A stretch of DNA of 64,000 nucleotides from an uncultured Aquimarina sp. Lineage in GTDB: Bacteria > Bacteroidota > Bacteroidia > Flavobacteriales > Flavobacteriaceae. The notes beneath the pieces are model-generated. The model made no database searches. It had not been told where the DNA came from and saw only the letters and a program-made list of their open reading frames with translations. Location: contig CANMLW010000001.1 in the NCBI GenBank assembly GCA_947498705.1, positions 248,001 through 312,000 on the forward strand, given 5' to 3'. Below, piece by piece: positions 27,301-37,668 of the stretch; positions within the stretch are counted from its first letter, which is position 1, and each line of letters starts with the position of its first letter. Made by a program: the position numbers and the translations under genes.

Positions 27301-28911
27301 ATGAAATTAAAATATTTTAGATTATTAGGGGTAGTCATAGCTACTGTTGCTCTTACAAACTGCAATAGCAAAACAGAAAAGGGGATGAGTAAGACATTTC
27401 CCGAGGTTACTACGCGACCTAATATTGTGTTTATTATGAGTGATGATCATGCATATCAGGCAATAAGTGCTTATGGTCATCAACTTAATCATACCCCTAA
27501 TATTGATAGAATAGCCAAAGAAGGAGCAATTTTTAACAGAGGTTTTGTTACAAATTCGATTTGTGCTCCAAGCAGAGCCGCAATGTTAACCGGTAAGCAT
27601 AGTCATATTAATGGTAAAGTGGATAATTTTCACGCATTTAATTGGGATCAGGATAATTTTGTGAAGTCACTTCAAAAAGTGGGATATCAAACTGCTTTAG
27701 TAGGTAAAATCCACTTGGACGGTAAACCGCAAGGATTTGATTATTCTAATGTTCTTCCTGGTCAGGGATACTATTACAATCCAGATTTTATAGAAAACGG
27801 AGAAAAAAAAAGAATTCCAGGGTATGTAACTACTATCACAACAGAAATAGCGCTAGACTGGCTTAAAAATAAAAGAGATAAGAACAAACCTTTTGTAGTA
27901 CTGTATCATCAAAAAGCTCCGCATCGTTCTTGGATGCCAGAACAAAAGCATATGTCTTTATTTGATGGCACAGTTTTTAATCCTCCTCATAATTTTTTTG
28001 ATAGGTATAAGGGTAGAAACTCTGCTTTAAATCATGAAATGGGTATTTTTAAGGATATGGACGTGGTGTATGATTTAAAAATGCTAGACAAACAAGAGAA
28101 ATTAAAAACAAAGTATAGAGCAGCGTATCAAAAAATGTATGATAGAATGAATAAAAGGCAAAAACAAGTTTGGGATGCACACTATGATCCAATTATTGAA
28201 GATTTTGTGAAGTCTAAATTGACGGGGGAGGATTTGGCTTTATGGAAATTTAATAGATACATGAAGGATTATCTTTGTACAGTTCAATCGGTAGATGACG
28301 GTGTTGGAACCCTATTGGATTATTTAGATGACAATAATTTAAGTCAAAATACTATTGTAGTATATACTTCTGATCAGGGGTTTTATTTGGGAGAACATGG
28401 TTGGTTTGATAAAAGGTTTATGTATGAAGAATCTTTTCGTACTCCTATATTAATGAGATATCCCAAAGAGATTAAAGCAGGAACAGTTATAGGTGATTTG
28501 GTTCAGAATATTGATTTTGCTCCTACGTTTTTGGACTATGCAGGTGTGACCATACCTTCAGATATTCAAGGTAGATCATTGCGTAAATTGGTAAAAGGAG
28601 AAGTGAGTGAATGGCGAGATGCTATTTATTATACCTATTATGAATTTCCGGGAGAACATAACGTACCCAGACATCATGGAGTACGTACAGATAAATACAA
28701 ATTGATTCATTTCTATTTTGATAGTAACCAATGGGAATTATACGATTTGGAAAAAGATCCTTCAGAAATGCACAATGTTTATGAAGATAATAACTATAAA
28801 GAAATAAGAGAAATGATGCATGAGAAATTGAATGAGATGAGAAAAAAATATGGTGATAGTGATAGTCTTGATAAACAATTTCTTGAAAGTTATATGAATA
28901 GACAGAGTTGA
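27301..28911 (+). CDS. Lipoprotein S1-family sulfatase
   Basis: 536 residues. Signal peptide with lipobox-like VALTNC (Cys about residue 21), so a surface or periplasmic lipoprotein. S1 sulfatase: IVFIMSDDHAYQAIS with the metal aspartates, activation motif C88-A-P-S-R (CxPSR, formylglycine), GKIHLDG, and the metal site YTSDQGFYLGEHGWFDKRFMYEE. The HGWFDKRFMYEESFRTP pattern is like N-acetylglucosamine-6-sulfatase and mucin-type sulfatases, so a GlcNAc-6-sulfate-containing glycan is a reasonable guess. It lies between the chitinase and the hybrid two-component regulator, fitting a glycan-use locus. Confidence 0.92.
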   Translation: MKLKYFRLLGVVIATVALTNCNSKTEKGMSKTFPEVTTRPNIVFIMSDDHAYQAISAYGHQLNHTPNIDRIAKEGAIFNRGFVTNSICAPSRAAMLTGKHSHINGKVDNFHAFNWDQDNFVKSLQKVGYQTALVGKIHLDGKPQGFDYSNVLPGQGYYYNPDFIENGEKKRIPGYVTTITTEIALDWLKNKRDKNKPFVVLYHQKAPHRSWMPEQKHMSLFDGTVFNPPHNFFDRYKGRNSALNHEMGIFKDMDVVYDLKMLDKQEKLKTKYRAAYQKMYDRMNKRQKQVWDAHYDPIIEDFVKSKLTGEDLALWKFNRYMKDYLCTVQSVDDGVGTLLDYLDDNNLSQNTIVVYTSDQGFYLGEHGWFDKRFMYEESFRTPILMRYPKEIKAGTVIGDLVQNIDFAPTFLDYAGVTIPSDIQGRSLRKLVKGEVSEWRDAIYYTYYEFPGEHNVPRHHGVRTDKYKLIHFYFDSNQWELYDLEKDPSEMHNVYEDNNYKEIREMMHEKLNEMRKKYGDSDSLDKQFLESYMNRQS

Positions 28912-29006
28912 TTAATAATACAACTAACGGGGACTTTAGAACAATGTTAGCGGTAAGAAAATTGCTAACCTAAATATAAAAAAGTTTAACCTTACTTGTT
29001 TATTAT

Positions 29007-32000
29007 TTAGTCAACAACTTTTTCTGTTCTATACTTAGATGGTGTTACACCAAATTTCTTTTTAAAACTAGTACTAAAGTATTTTGCATTTTGAAAACCT
29101 ACTAGTAAAGAGATTTCTGTGATAGGTTTTTTGGTATGAATCAGCATCTGTGCCGCTTTATTTAATCTAATAATCTGTATTAAACCATTAATACTAACAT
29201 CGGTTATTCTTGACATTTTATTATAGATAAGAGATTTACTCATACCTAATTCTTTAGAGAACTTAGTAATATTAAAATCCACATCATCGATGTGTTTTTC
29301 TATGATTGCTATACATTCTTCATAAAATTTCTGATCAGAGGTATTAATGGTTTCTGGATCTATAGAAATCTTTAATACGTCAGCCATTTTATTAGTAACC
29401 CTATTTCTTTTTTGTAAAAGGTTGTTGATCCTCGATTTTAAAACATTAAGCGAAAAAGGTTTTTCTAGATAAGCATCTGCGCCCGTTTCATACCCTTTAA
29501 TTTTTTCTTGATTAAGTGTCTTTGCGGTTAATAAAATAATTGGGATGTCGCATGTTTTTAAATTCTCTTTTAATATTTTACATAGTTCTATACCGTCTAT
29601 GAATGGCATTGCAACATCGGTGACCACCAGGTCAATTTTTTGATTATGAATGATTTCGATGGCATCCAAACCATTTTCTACGGCAGTAGATGTATAAGTT
29701 TTAGAAAGACTTTCTAATAAATAGTCTCTTAAATTATCCTCATCTTCTACAATTAGTATGTTTTTGTTCTTTAGTTTGGGATCAAAAATTATTTCTGTAT
29801 CAAGAGTTTCTTTTTTTAGAGTATTCGATTTATAGTCCTTGTTTACTTCTAATAAATCACTTTTTTCAAAATGATCATTTCCCAAAAGAAAAGTTACTTC
29901 AAAAATACTTCCTTTGTCAGAAGTGTTTTTTACCGTAATATTACCTTTATGGGCATCGACGAATTTTTTAGTGAGTGCCAGACCTATTCCTGAACCTCCC
30001 TTATGCGTTTCTGATTGATAAAAACGCTTAAAAATGTTAGGCAAATCTTCTACAGAAATTCCTTGTCCAAAATCTTGAACCTTAATGATAACATGTTCAT
30101 TTAATTTATTAATCTCTAATATGATTTTTGAATGGGGTATACTATATTTAAAGGCATTTGATAAAAGGTTGTAAAAAATAGTTTCGACCATATATTTATC
30201 AAACCATAAAAAGAGAGAATCTATATTGCTGTTAAATTGTAATTTGATATTCTTACTCATCGAATAATCACTAAAACTTCCGGCTAATTCCTTAAGAAAA
30301 ATAATGATATCTGCATATTCAACCTGAATATTAGGCTCCTTAAATTGTGTTTTCCTAAAATCAATTCCCCTGTTTATCAACCTATTAATTCTGAGCGCGT
30401 TTTTTTGAATGAGAGATAAATTATTGTTGATTGTTACGTTTTTTGTTTGCCCAATAATGGCTTCTAAAGGACTTAGTATTAAACTTAACGGAGTTCTAAT
30501 TTCATGAGATAAATTGGTAAAAAAGCGTAATTGCTGTTCATCTAATTCTTTTTGATCTTCTAAGGACTTTTTCTCAAACTCAAAATTTCTTTTTAGTCGT
30601 TCTCTATTTAAAATAGCTCTATTAATTAAGTAGGTAATAAAAATTAAAAGACAAGCTATAAAAAGTTTAAACCATGTGGTTTGCCACCAAGCAGGTAGCA
30701 CTTTTATTTTTACATTGGTATATGATTCATCCCACAAACCAGACAAACTTGAAGCTTTAATTTTAAGGTTGTAAGTTCCTGGAGCAAGATTCATAAAGGT
30801 TAAAGATTTGTCTTTTGTGATACTCCAATCGTTATTATATCCTTCTAATTTGTATGAAAAGCTTATGTTATCTGTATAATTATAATTAAAAGAAGAAAAA
30901 TTTAAAGTAATTACTTTTTGGGTATGGTCTAGTGTAATTAATTTTACTTCTTCAATAGATTTTCCTTTTAGAATTTGATTTTGAACAGATGAAACTCTTT
31001 TGTGATTTACTAACAATTTGGTAAATAATACCTTATTAGTTTTTGTTTTGATTTTGATACTATCGGGGTGAAAAATCAACAATCCTTTTACACCGCCAAA
31101 AACCAAACGACCATCATTCAATTTGAGTGATTTTAACGCATTAAATGAGTTGTCTAAAAAACCATCTTTATAAGTGAAGTTTACAAACTTTTGAGTTTCT
31201 AAATTAAATTTAGAAATTCCCTGACCTGTACCCAACCATATATTTTTTTTGTCATAAGCTAGCAAAGATCTTATCTCATCATTGTTTAAACCTGATTCTG
31301 ATCCAAAAAGTACATTTTCTTTTGTACGAATATTAATTAGATTCAATCCATTATTAGTAGCTAACCAATATTCATTTTCTTTGTGTTTATGTATACTGTT
31401 GTTTTTTTTTGGTTGATTTGAGATCTCCTCAAATTTTTTACCTGTATAACTATACAAACCATATAAAGTTCCAAAAAGGGGAGCGGCTTTGGGAGTTGCT
31501 TTAAATGATAAAGCCCTAATATTGTTTGAACTAAAATGTATATCAGATTTTAGAAGAGTACCTTCATTAGCTACATTTAGTTTTAAAACTTTACTGCCCC
31601 CGATCCAAAAAGCTCCTTTGTCTTTTTCTATAAAAGTAATTTTAGTATCCAAGTTTAATTCATCATCCAAATACTTTTGTTTTGTTAACCTATTTTCTAC
31701 TGTGTTGTAGGTGCTTATTCCATTTTTATAAGTACCCAGAATTAATGTATTTGGTGAAATTTGATTGATGCTCGTTATCGTTTTTATAGTTTTGTTATAT
31801 ATGATTGGTTGTAAAATATTATTTTCAAATCGATACAATCCTTTACCGTCACAACCTACCCAAATTCGATTTTTTGAATCTAAAAACAACGAAGAAATAG
31901 GGATGTTAAATTTCTGATTATTTTCTGTACTAATTAATTTATAGGTACTAAAAGGGTTATCAGCATCTAATTGACTAACACCATTTTTTATGGTTCCTAA

Positions 32001-32969
32001 CCATAATGATAAGTTTTTATCGACATAGGCAGTAAAAATAAAATTAGAAGCTAAGGAATAAGTATTATTTAAATCATTGAGGATATACCTAAACTTTTTG
32101 GTTATGGTATTATATATATTGATTCCTCCTCCATCTGTAAATAGCCAAAATTCGTTATTTGGCATTACCTTAAAGTCTAAAATAAAATTACTAGTTAAAT
32201 GATCACCATTTTTTGTATCTCCTGCGGTATATTTATTAGATAATTGCCCATTTGTAATTGTAAAAGCACCAGAGTGAGTTAATACCCAAAATTCTGAGGT
32301 ACTAATTGGGACTATTTTGGATATAATAGTTGATTTAGGAAGTAGATCATCACAAAGAAAACTTGTCTTTTTTGATGTTATGTTTAAAAGGTAAAAGCCT
32401 TGACCTTTAATATGAAGAGCTATGTTATTTTTATCATACTTAAATAGATTAATGTTATTTATAGGCAATTTTTTCCATTCTTCTAATTCTTTTAGGTTTA
32501 CATAATCAACGATTTGTAAGTCTTTATTCAATACATTGATTATGTTATTATTAGAAAGCACCCAAACTTCATTTTTAGGAGTCTCTACCATACCTTTATA
32601 ATTAAAATCGCCTATAAAATTTATGGATTCAAATTTTTCCGTTTTATAATTGAAAACATCAACATTGTTCGAAGTGCAAATAAGGAGTTTACCATTGTTG
32701 GTCTGTAGTATGTCTTTTACATAGTTATGAGTTAAAGAATGCATATCACTGTTATGTCTATAAGTATCCATTTCAATACCATCGTATCGATTTAGCCCAT
32801 TATCAGTTCCAAACCACATATAACCATAAGAATCTTGATATATTACTCTAATAAAGTTACTGGCTAACCCATCCTCTCTGTTAATGTTATTAAAATGAGC
32901 ATTTTGACCAATTCCTATATGTGACAAGAAAAAGAGAAAACCAACAATGTAGAAAGACGAGATTTTCAT
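29007..32969 (-). CDS. Hybrid two-component system sensor/regulator (SusR-like HTCS)
   Basis: 1320 residues, all parts of a two-component system in one chain. Signal peptide (to about residue 21); periplasmic propeller repeats to about 690 (DGLASNFIRVIYQDSYGYMW, GNDGLNRYDG-like repeats); Y_Y_Y domain about 700-765 (YKLEGYNNDW); one membrane helix about 775-795; HisKA with H822 in NLSHEIRTP; HATPase with QDFGQGIS and GGSGIGLALTKKF; receiver with D1118 (VVTDVAMP) and K in YLEKPF; AraC HTH about 1220-1320. Such proteins sense an oligosaccharide in the periplasm and activate nearby glycan-use genes. Target genes are likely the flanking sulfatases, chitinase and the deacetylase-symporter operon. 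Confidence 0.95.
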   Translation of the reverse strand: MKISSFYIVGFLFFLSHIGIGQNAHFNNINREDGLASNFIRVIYQDSYGYMWFGTDNGLNRYDGIEMDTYRHNSDMHSLTHNYVKDILQTNNGKLLICTSNNVDVFNYKTEKFESINFIGDFNYKGMVETPKNEVWVLSNNNIINVLNKDLQIVDYVNLKELEEWKKLPINNINLFKYDKNNIALHIKGQGFYLLNITSKKTSFLCDDLLPKSTIISKIVPISTSEFWVLTHSGAFTITNGQLSNKYTAGDTKNGDHLTSNFILDFKVMPNNEFWLFTDGGGINIYNTITKKFRYILNDLNNTYSLASNFIFTAYVDKNLSLWLGTIKNGVSQLDADNPFSTYKLISTENNQKFNIPISSLFLDSKNRIWVGCDGKGLYRFENNILQPIIYNKTIKTITSINQISPNTLILGTYKNGISTYNTVENRLTKQKYLDDELNLDTKITFIEKDKGAFWIGGSKVLKLNVANEGTLLKSDIHFSSNNIRALSFKATPKAAPLFGTLYGLYSYTGKKFEEISNQPKKNNSIHKHKENEYWLATNNGLNLINIRTKENVLFGSESGLNNDEIRSLLAYDKKNIWLGTGQGISKFNLETQKFVNFTYKDGFLDNSFNALKSLKLNDGRLVFGGVKGLLIFHPDSIKIKTKTNKVLFTKLLVNHKRVSSVQNQILKGKSIEEVKLITLDHTQKVITLNFSSFNYNYTDNISFSYKLEGYNNDWSITKDKSLTFMNLAPGTYNLKIKASSLSGLWDESYTNVKIKVLPAWWQTTWFKLFIACLLIFITYLINRAILNRERLKRNFEFEKKSLEDQKELDEQQLRFFTNLSHEIRTPLSLILSPLEAIIGQTKNVTINNNLSLIQKNALRINRLINRGIDFRKTQFKEPNIQVEYADIIIFLKELAGSFSDYSMSKNIKLQFNSNIDSLFLWFDKYMVETIFYNLLSNAFKYSIPHSKIILEINKLNEHVIIKVQDFGQGISVEDLPNIFKRFYQSETHKGGSGIGLALTKKFVDAHKGNITVKNTSDKGSIFEVTFLLGNDHFEKSDLLEVNKDYKSNTLKKETLDTEIIFDPKLKNKNILIVEDEDNLRDYLLESLSKTYTSTAVENGLDAIEIIHNQKIDLVVTDVAMPFIDGIELCKILKENLKTCDIPIILLTAKTLNQEKIKGYETGADAYLEKPFSLNVLKSRINNLLQKRNRVTNKMADVLKISIDPETINTSDQKFYEECIAIIEKHIDDVDFNITKFSKELGMSKSLIYNKMSRITDVSINGLIQIIRLNKAAQMLIHTKKPITEISLLVGFQNAKYFSTSFKKKFGVTPSKYRTEKVVD

Positions 32970-33154
32970 AAACTTTAAACAAATTACATCATAATTCTAA
33001 AATCCTTAGAAAGATACTGATCAACAAATATAAAAGTTTATGGAGGAATTTATTTTAATGCTTATTAAAACATAGTATGTATTCGGTTTTGAGTATAAAT
33101 TGTGATATTAAGTTAAAAAAATAGTAAGACCGAAATAAAAAGAACCCCATTTTA

Positions 33155-34837
33155 TTAAGAGGGCTCTGTTGTATTTTGGGTCATGGATAATTGTAAAATA
33201 CTGGCTATTACAATAACCAGTGTACATCCAAATAAATTTAACCATAAATAGGGCATCCAATCAAAATACCACCCAAAAACAACAATTACTTGTGTAATTA
33301 ATGCAGCTATAAATGTAGCATTACTTTTTACAAACTTTATAAAAAATGCGAGTAGAAATATTCCTAGAACATTTCCGTAAAATATCGAACCAATGATGTT
33401 TACTAATTGAATGAGGTTGTCAAATAAATTAGCAAAACAGGCTACAAAAATAGCCAGTATCCCCCATATAAGCGTAAATATTTTTGACATCACGACATAA
33501 TGTCCTTCTGCTTTTTCTTCAGGAACATTCCGCTTATATAGATCGATTGTAGTAGTAGAAGCCAAGGCATTTAATTCTGAAGCCGTAGAAGACATGGCCG
33601 CCGATAAAATAACGGCAAGTAATAAACCAATTAATCCACGAGGAAGATTGTTTAATATAAAATGTATAAAAACATAATCTTTATCGTTGGTTTCTATTGT
33701 GGGATCGGCCTTTTTAATCAATTCTTTTGCCGCATCCTTGTTTTTTTGATCGCTTTCATTTAGTCTTTGAATGAAACTCTTATTTTTTACATTATTTTCT
33801 TCTGAGAGATATGCTTTTATAGCATCTTGCTTTTGTTGAAAAATGTCTGATTGATTTTGTTCGAGTACTTTATACTCATCTTTGTATTGTGAGTTTTCTA
33901 TAGCAATTTTAGTGTTGGGATTAAAATGAAGAGGGGAAGGGTTAAATTGATAAAAAACAAAGACCATAACTCCTACCAAAAGGATAAAAAATTGCATAGG
34001 TATTTTTAATAACCCATTAAATAATAATCCTAATTGACTTTCTTTAACAGATCGACCCGATAAGTATCGTTGTACCTGACTTTGATCCGTACCAAAATAG
34101 GATAACATTAGAAAAGTACCACCTAATATACCTGTCCAGAAGGTATATCGATTACTTAGGTCAAAGGAAAAATCTAGGATTTCCATTTTTCCGCTAGCAC
34201 CAGCTATTTCTAAAGCGTTGGAGAAGGTAATGTTGTCTGGTAGATAGTTGACTATTAGAAAAAAAGCAACAAACATTCCCGTAAAAATGATTGCCATCTG
34301 ATGCTTTTGAGTAATGCTTACCGCTTTTGTTCCTCCCGATACTGTATATACGATTACTAGAATACCTATAACAATATTAAGTATGGTTAAATTCCATCCC
34401 AATACAGCCGATAGTATAATTGCCGGAGCAAAAATGGTGATTCCAGCTCCTAGACCTCTTTGAATCAAGAATAAAATTGCAGTTAATGTTCTGGTTTTTA
34501 AATCAAATCTGCTTTCAAGATATTCGTATGCAGTATAAACTTTTAATTTGTGGTATAGCGGAATAAATACCATACAAATGATCACCATAGCAATAGGAAG
34601 GCCAAAATAAAATTGTACAAAGCCCATTCCACTATGAAATGCTTGCCCTGGTGTAGATAAGAAGGTAATAGCACTGGCTTGGGTAGCCATTACAGAAAGA
34701 CCAATGGTCCACCATTTTGCTTCATTACCACCCTTAATATATTGCTGAACATTTTTACTTCCACGGGTTTTCCAAACACCATATACAACAATAAATAATA
34801 AGGTAATGATAAGTACGATCCAATCTATGGTCTGCAT
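33155..34837 (-). CDS. Sodium:solute symporter (SSS family)
   Basis: 560 residues with about 13-14 membrane helices and the SSS pattern: N-terminal WWTIGLSVMATQASAITFLS (sodium site region in TM1), GLPIAMVIICMVFIPLYHKL, YEYLESRFDLKTR and GGTKAVSITQ. A soluble insert of about 90 residues (around 295-385), rich in Lys, Glu and Asn, interrupts the middle. SSS members in such loci take up monosaccharides, sialic acid or amino-sugar compounds. Last gene of an operon with the PIG-L deacetylase and a 36-residue membrane peptide; substrate presumably the deacetylated or free sugar, by context only. Confidence 0.93.
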   Translation of the reverse strand: MQTIDWIVLIITLLFIVVYGVWKTRGSKNVQQYIKGGNEAKWWTIGLSVMATQASAITFLSTPGQAFHSGMGFVQFYFGLPIAMVIICMVFIPLYHKLKVYTAYEYLESRFDLKTRTLTAILFLIQRGLGAGITIFAPAIILSAVLGWNLTILNIVIGILVIVYTVSGGTKAVSITQKHQMAIIFTGMFVAFFLIVNYLPDNITFSNALEIAGASGKMEILDFSFDLSNRYTFWTGILGGTFLMLSYFGTDQSQVQRYLSGRSVKESQLGLLFNGLLKIPMQFFILLVGVMVFVFYQFNPSPLHFNPNTKIAIENSQYKDEYKVLEQNQSDIFQQKQDAIKAYLSEENNVKNKSFIQRLNESDQKNKDAAKELIKKADPTIETNDKDYVFIHFILNNLPRGLIGLLLAVILSAAMSSTASELNALASTTTIDLYKRNVPEEKAEGHYVVMSKIFTLIWGILAIFVACFANLFDNLIQLVNIIGSIFYGNVLGIFLLAFFIKFVKSNATFIAALITQVIVVFGWYFDWMPYLWLNLFGCTLVIVIASILQLSMTQNTTEPS

Positions 34838-34862
34838 AAGTTAATATTGATAGGGTTAGTAA

Positions 34863-34973
34863 TTAGGAATAGATACTTGTCAAAATATAAAAGAGGAGTA
34901 TATATATCGCATTAACAATAAGTAAAATTGAATAGCGTTTTTTCCAAATAATTTTTTCTTTTACTTCTTCCAT
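34863..34973 (-). CDS. 36-residue single-span membrane peptide
   Basis: ATG 34971-34973 to TAA 34863-34865 encodes MEEVKEKIIWKKRYSILLIV and then NAIYILLFYILTSIYS. A charged N-terminus is followed by one membrane helix. It starts seven bases after the stop of the PIG-L gene and ends 25 bases before the symporter start, i.e. fits exactly in the operon gap on the same strand. Likely a small accessory subunit of the symporter, by context. It is too short for ordinary ORF calling. Confidence 0.6.
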   Translation of the reverse strand: MEEVKEKIIWKKRYSILLIVNAIYILLFYILTSIYS

Positions 34974-34980
34974 TTTTGAT

Positions 34981-37482
34981 TTATTTTCCTAATGATAATA
35001 GATTAGCAAAAAGTCGAAAAGCACCAGGTACTCCTGCAGGAAATTCTCTAAAAAAACTAAGTCCAGTATAGATATAATGCCCTTTGCCGTATTTGGCAAC
35101 CAATAATGCACCTTTTTTTTCAGACTCTCCTTTGTCATTTGATCCAAAAATGGCAGTATACTCTTGAGACCATTCGTTAGGAAAGTACAGCCCTCTTTCT
35201 TGTACCCATCCGTCAAAATCAGCAGCACTAATCTTGTTAGGAGTATTTAGTACAGGGTGTTCTGGAACCAGAAAGTTAATTTTTGCGTTTTCATCGGTTA
35301 CCCGATCTCTTGATAATTTAAAAGGATAAGGCCCTAAATTATCGGTTACTTTTAATCTTCTGTTGGTATTGTATTGAACAATTAAATTTCCTCCATTCTT
35401 TACATATTCTAAGAGGTATTGTTGCTTAAATTTTAATTCTTCTATGGTGTTATAAGCTCTAATCCCAACAACAACAGCGTCGTATGACTGTAGGTTTTGA
35501 ACCGTTATTGATTCTGGACTAATAGTAGTCACTTTATAACCTATTTGTTGCAAACTTTGGGGAACTACATCACCTGCGCCTTCTATGTATCCAATGTTTT
35601 GACCCTTCTTTTTAATATTTAATCGTACCACCTTGGTCTTTGCGGGAAGAATTACCGTTTGATAAGGTATATGATCATAATTAATATGTACTAATTCTTT
35701 AGAATAAGCTTTATTATCAATTTTTACTATAGGAGCAATATATCCTTCACTTTGATTTTCTGGTGAGGTAAGTGTAAAAGATACAGTTTTTTCTTCTCCT
35801 TCTTGAGCAAAGTCAACGGAAATTTGATCAGGAGAAACTCTCCATCCATCGGGATGTGAAAGTGTGACATTTCCTTTTATATTTGCTTTTCCTGCTTTTA
35901 TAGTAACAGGAATTTGCTTAGAAGCACCATTAGCATAAATTATAACCTTATTTTGAATACTAGCAGAGACTATAGGGGTTATCTCAAAAGGTTTGTATAC
36001 TTCGCCTTTTACTGGGTCATTTGTTTTGTAAACGATATTTTTTTCAAAAGGAATAGTTACACCTTCAATATTTAAGTTGAATAGCGCACTTATTTTCGAT
36101 TTTGTTTCTGGTGTACCGATTAAATCTTGTTTTGCAACAGAATACATACCAAGAGTTCCAGGAGTATCTAACCAATAAGGGTTTGTGTATTCAAAATCGG
36201 TAGGTATCAGTCCTTCATATTCTAGTTTAGATGAAATATTATTTTCTAAAGCAGTATTTAACGATTTAGAAATACCAATACTTTTTACTGCAATAGATTG
36301 TAAATTTATATTGGCAGCACTTCTATTAATAGCTTCTATTTTAATAGTTATCTTGTTTCCTCTTGTAGAGTAGGGAGCAGTTGCAACGGCCTCTAAGTAC
36401 AAACCGCTAACGGCTGTAATGATTTTTTTAATTTCTTTTGATTTAATAGTTCTCCAATGTGTATCTTCTAATTGCTCAATTAATTGATAAGCTTTTACTA
36501 ATTGAGAGAGGGATGCAGTAGGATTTTTGAAATTAAAATCCTCTTCTACTTTATTGAGAATAGCTCCAATTTCTGTTCCTCCCTTTACTCGATTCCAGGA
36601 GGTGTCAATACCTTCAAAAATATTACCCTTGTTTTTGGGTAATTCACCTTTAATAATTTCAAGATATTCGGTTTGAGTACCTCGCGTACCGGTACTTCCA
36701 AAACCTTGAGATTTATGTTGACTACGACTCAGAGACGCAATTTCTGTATTAGACAATCCAGTAGAAGGGTAGAATATTCCCGTTTCTAATGATAGTAATT
36801 TTGATTTGTCTGCTTTGGCAAAATTTTCTCTACTTCCGTAGAACCACCAGGAAGTATTAAAAAACAAACGTTTTGGTTGCCACGTATTTACTTTATTAAG
36901 CTGCTCTGGGTACATGGCATTATTAGCTACGACATCAAAAGCTTCTACGCTAAGCATAGCAGACGAAGTATGATGACCATGTGTTGATCCGGGAGTTCTA
37001 TGATTAAAACGATTTACAATAATATCTGGTCTAAACTTACGAATTGCCCATACGACGTCACCAAGAACTTTTTTCTTATCCCAGATAGAAAGTGTTTCAT
37101 CTGGATGTTTTGAATATCCAAAATCATTAGCTCTTGTAAACAATTGTTCTCCACCATCAATTTTTCTGGCAGCAAGTAATTCCTGAGTTCTAATAACACC
37201 TAATAATTCTCTTATTTCTGGCCCAATTAAATTTTGACCACCGTCTCCTCTTGTTAACGATAAATAAGCTGTTCTTGCTTTTATCTGATTCGACATATAG
37301 GAGATGAGCCTGGTGTTTTCATCATCGGGGTGTGCTGCAACATATAATACAGAACCTAAAAAATTAAGTTTCTTGATACTATTATAGATTTCTACAGAAG
37401 AAGGTTTTTGGGGTTGTTGCGCTTTAAGAACAAAAGGAAGAATAATATAAATACAAGCTACAAAAAATATTTTTCGCATCAT
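34981..37482 (-). CDS. PIG-L family (N-acetylglucosamine) deacetylase with C-terminal GATase-like domain
   Basis: 833 residues. Signal peptide to about A21 (VLKAQQ). PIG-L/LmbE domain about 40-300: zinc motif H51-P-D-D-E55 (VAAHPDDE), RGDGGQN, RPDIIVNRFNHRTPGSTHGHH with further metal-binding His. Middle beta-sandwich region (about 370-640) with SHPDGWRVSP. The C-terminus (about 655-833) is a class I glutamine amidotransferase-like/ThuA-like fold (DAVVVGIRAYNTIEELKFKQ, AKYGKGHYIYTGLSF). Predicted to deacetylate an N-acetylated sugar in the periplasm; the exact substrate is inferred from the chitinase nearby. First gene of an operon. Confidence 0.9.
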   Translation of the reverse strand: MMRKIFFVACIYIILPFVLKAQQPQKPSSVEIYNSIKKLNFLGSVLYVAAHPDDENTRLISYMSNQIKARTAYLSLTRGDGGQNLIGPEIRELLGVIRTQELLAARKIDGGEQLFTRANDFGYSKHPDETLSIWDKKKVLGDVVWAIRKFRPDIIVNRFNHRTPGSTHGHHTSSAMLSVEAFDVVANNAMYPEQLNKVNTWQPKRLFFNTSWWFYGSRENFAKADKSKLLSLETGIFYPSTGLSNTEIASLSRSQHKSQGFGSTGTRGTQTEYLEIIKGELPKNKGNIFEGIDTSWNRVKGGTEIGAILNKVEEDFNFKNPTASLSQLVKAYQLIEQLEDTHWRTIKSKEIKKIITAVSGLYLEAVATAPYSTRGNKITIKIEAINRSAANINLQSIAVKSIGISKSLNTALENNISSKLEYEGLIPTDFEYTNPYWLDTPGTLGMYSVAKQDLIGTPETKSKISALFNLNIEGVTIPFEKNIVYKTNDPVKGEVYKPFEITPIVSASIQNKVIIYANGASKQIPVTIKAGKANIKGNVTLSHPDGWRVSPDQISVDFAQEGEEKTVSFTLTSPENQSEGYIAPIVKIDNKAYSKELVHINYDHIPYQTVILPAKTKVVRLNIKKKGQNIGYIEGAGDVVPQSLQQIGYKVTTISPESITVQNLQSYDAVVVGIRAYNTIEELKFKQQYLLEYVKNGGNLIVQYNTNRRLKVTDNLGPYPFKLSRDRVTDENAKINFLVPEHPVLNTPNKISAADFDGWVQERGLYFPNEWSQEYTAIFGSNDKGESEKKGALLVAKYGKGHYIYTGLSFFREFPAGVPGAFRLFANLLSLGK

Positions 37483-37510
37483 TAGAGAAGTAATTTTATT
37501 TGAATTCTTT

Positions 37511-37518
37511 CAAATATA
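37511..37518 (-). promoter_or_regulatory. -7 element (TATATTTG on the minus strand) of the deacetylase-symporter operon
   Basis: Exact TAnnTTTG about 28 bases upstream of the start codon; no TTG at the -33 distance. Confidence 0.5.
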
Positions 37519-37668
37519 TAAAGATAAAATTCTCGCGATTATGGTTTAAGGATACTTTAACAGCTTGTTTTCTGCAGCTCTTTTTTAAAAAATTACAACC
37601 CTATATTTTATATGTATTTTTTAGAGTTCCTATAAAGCAAGAACATATTTTTGATACTATAGAATCAT

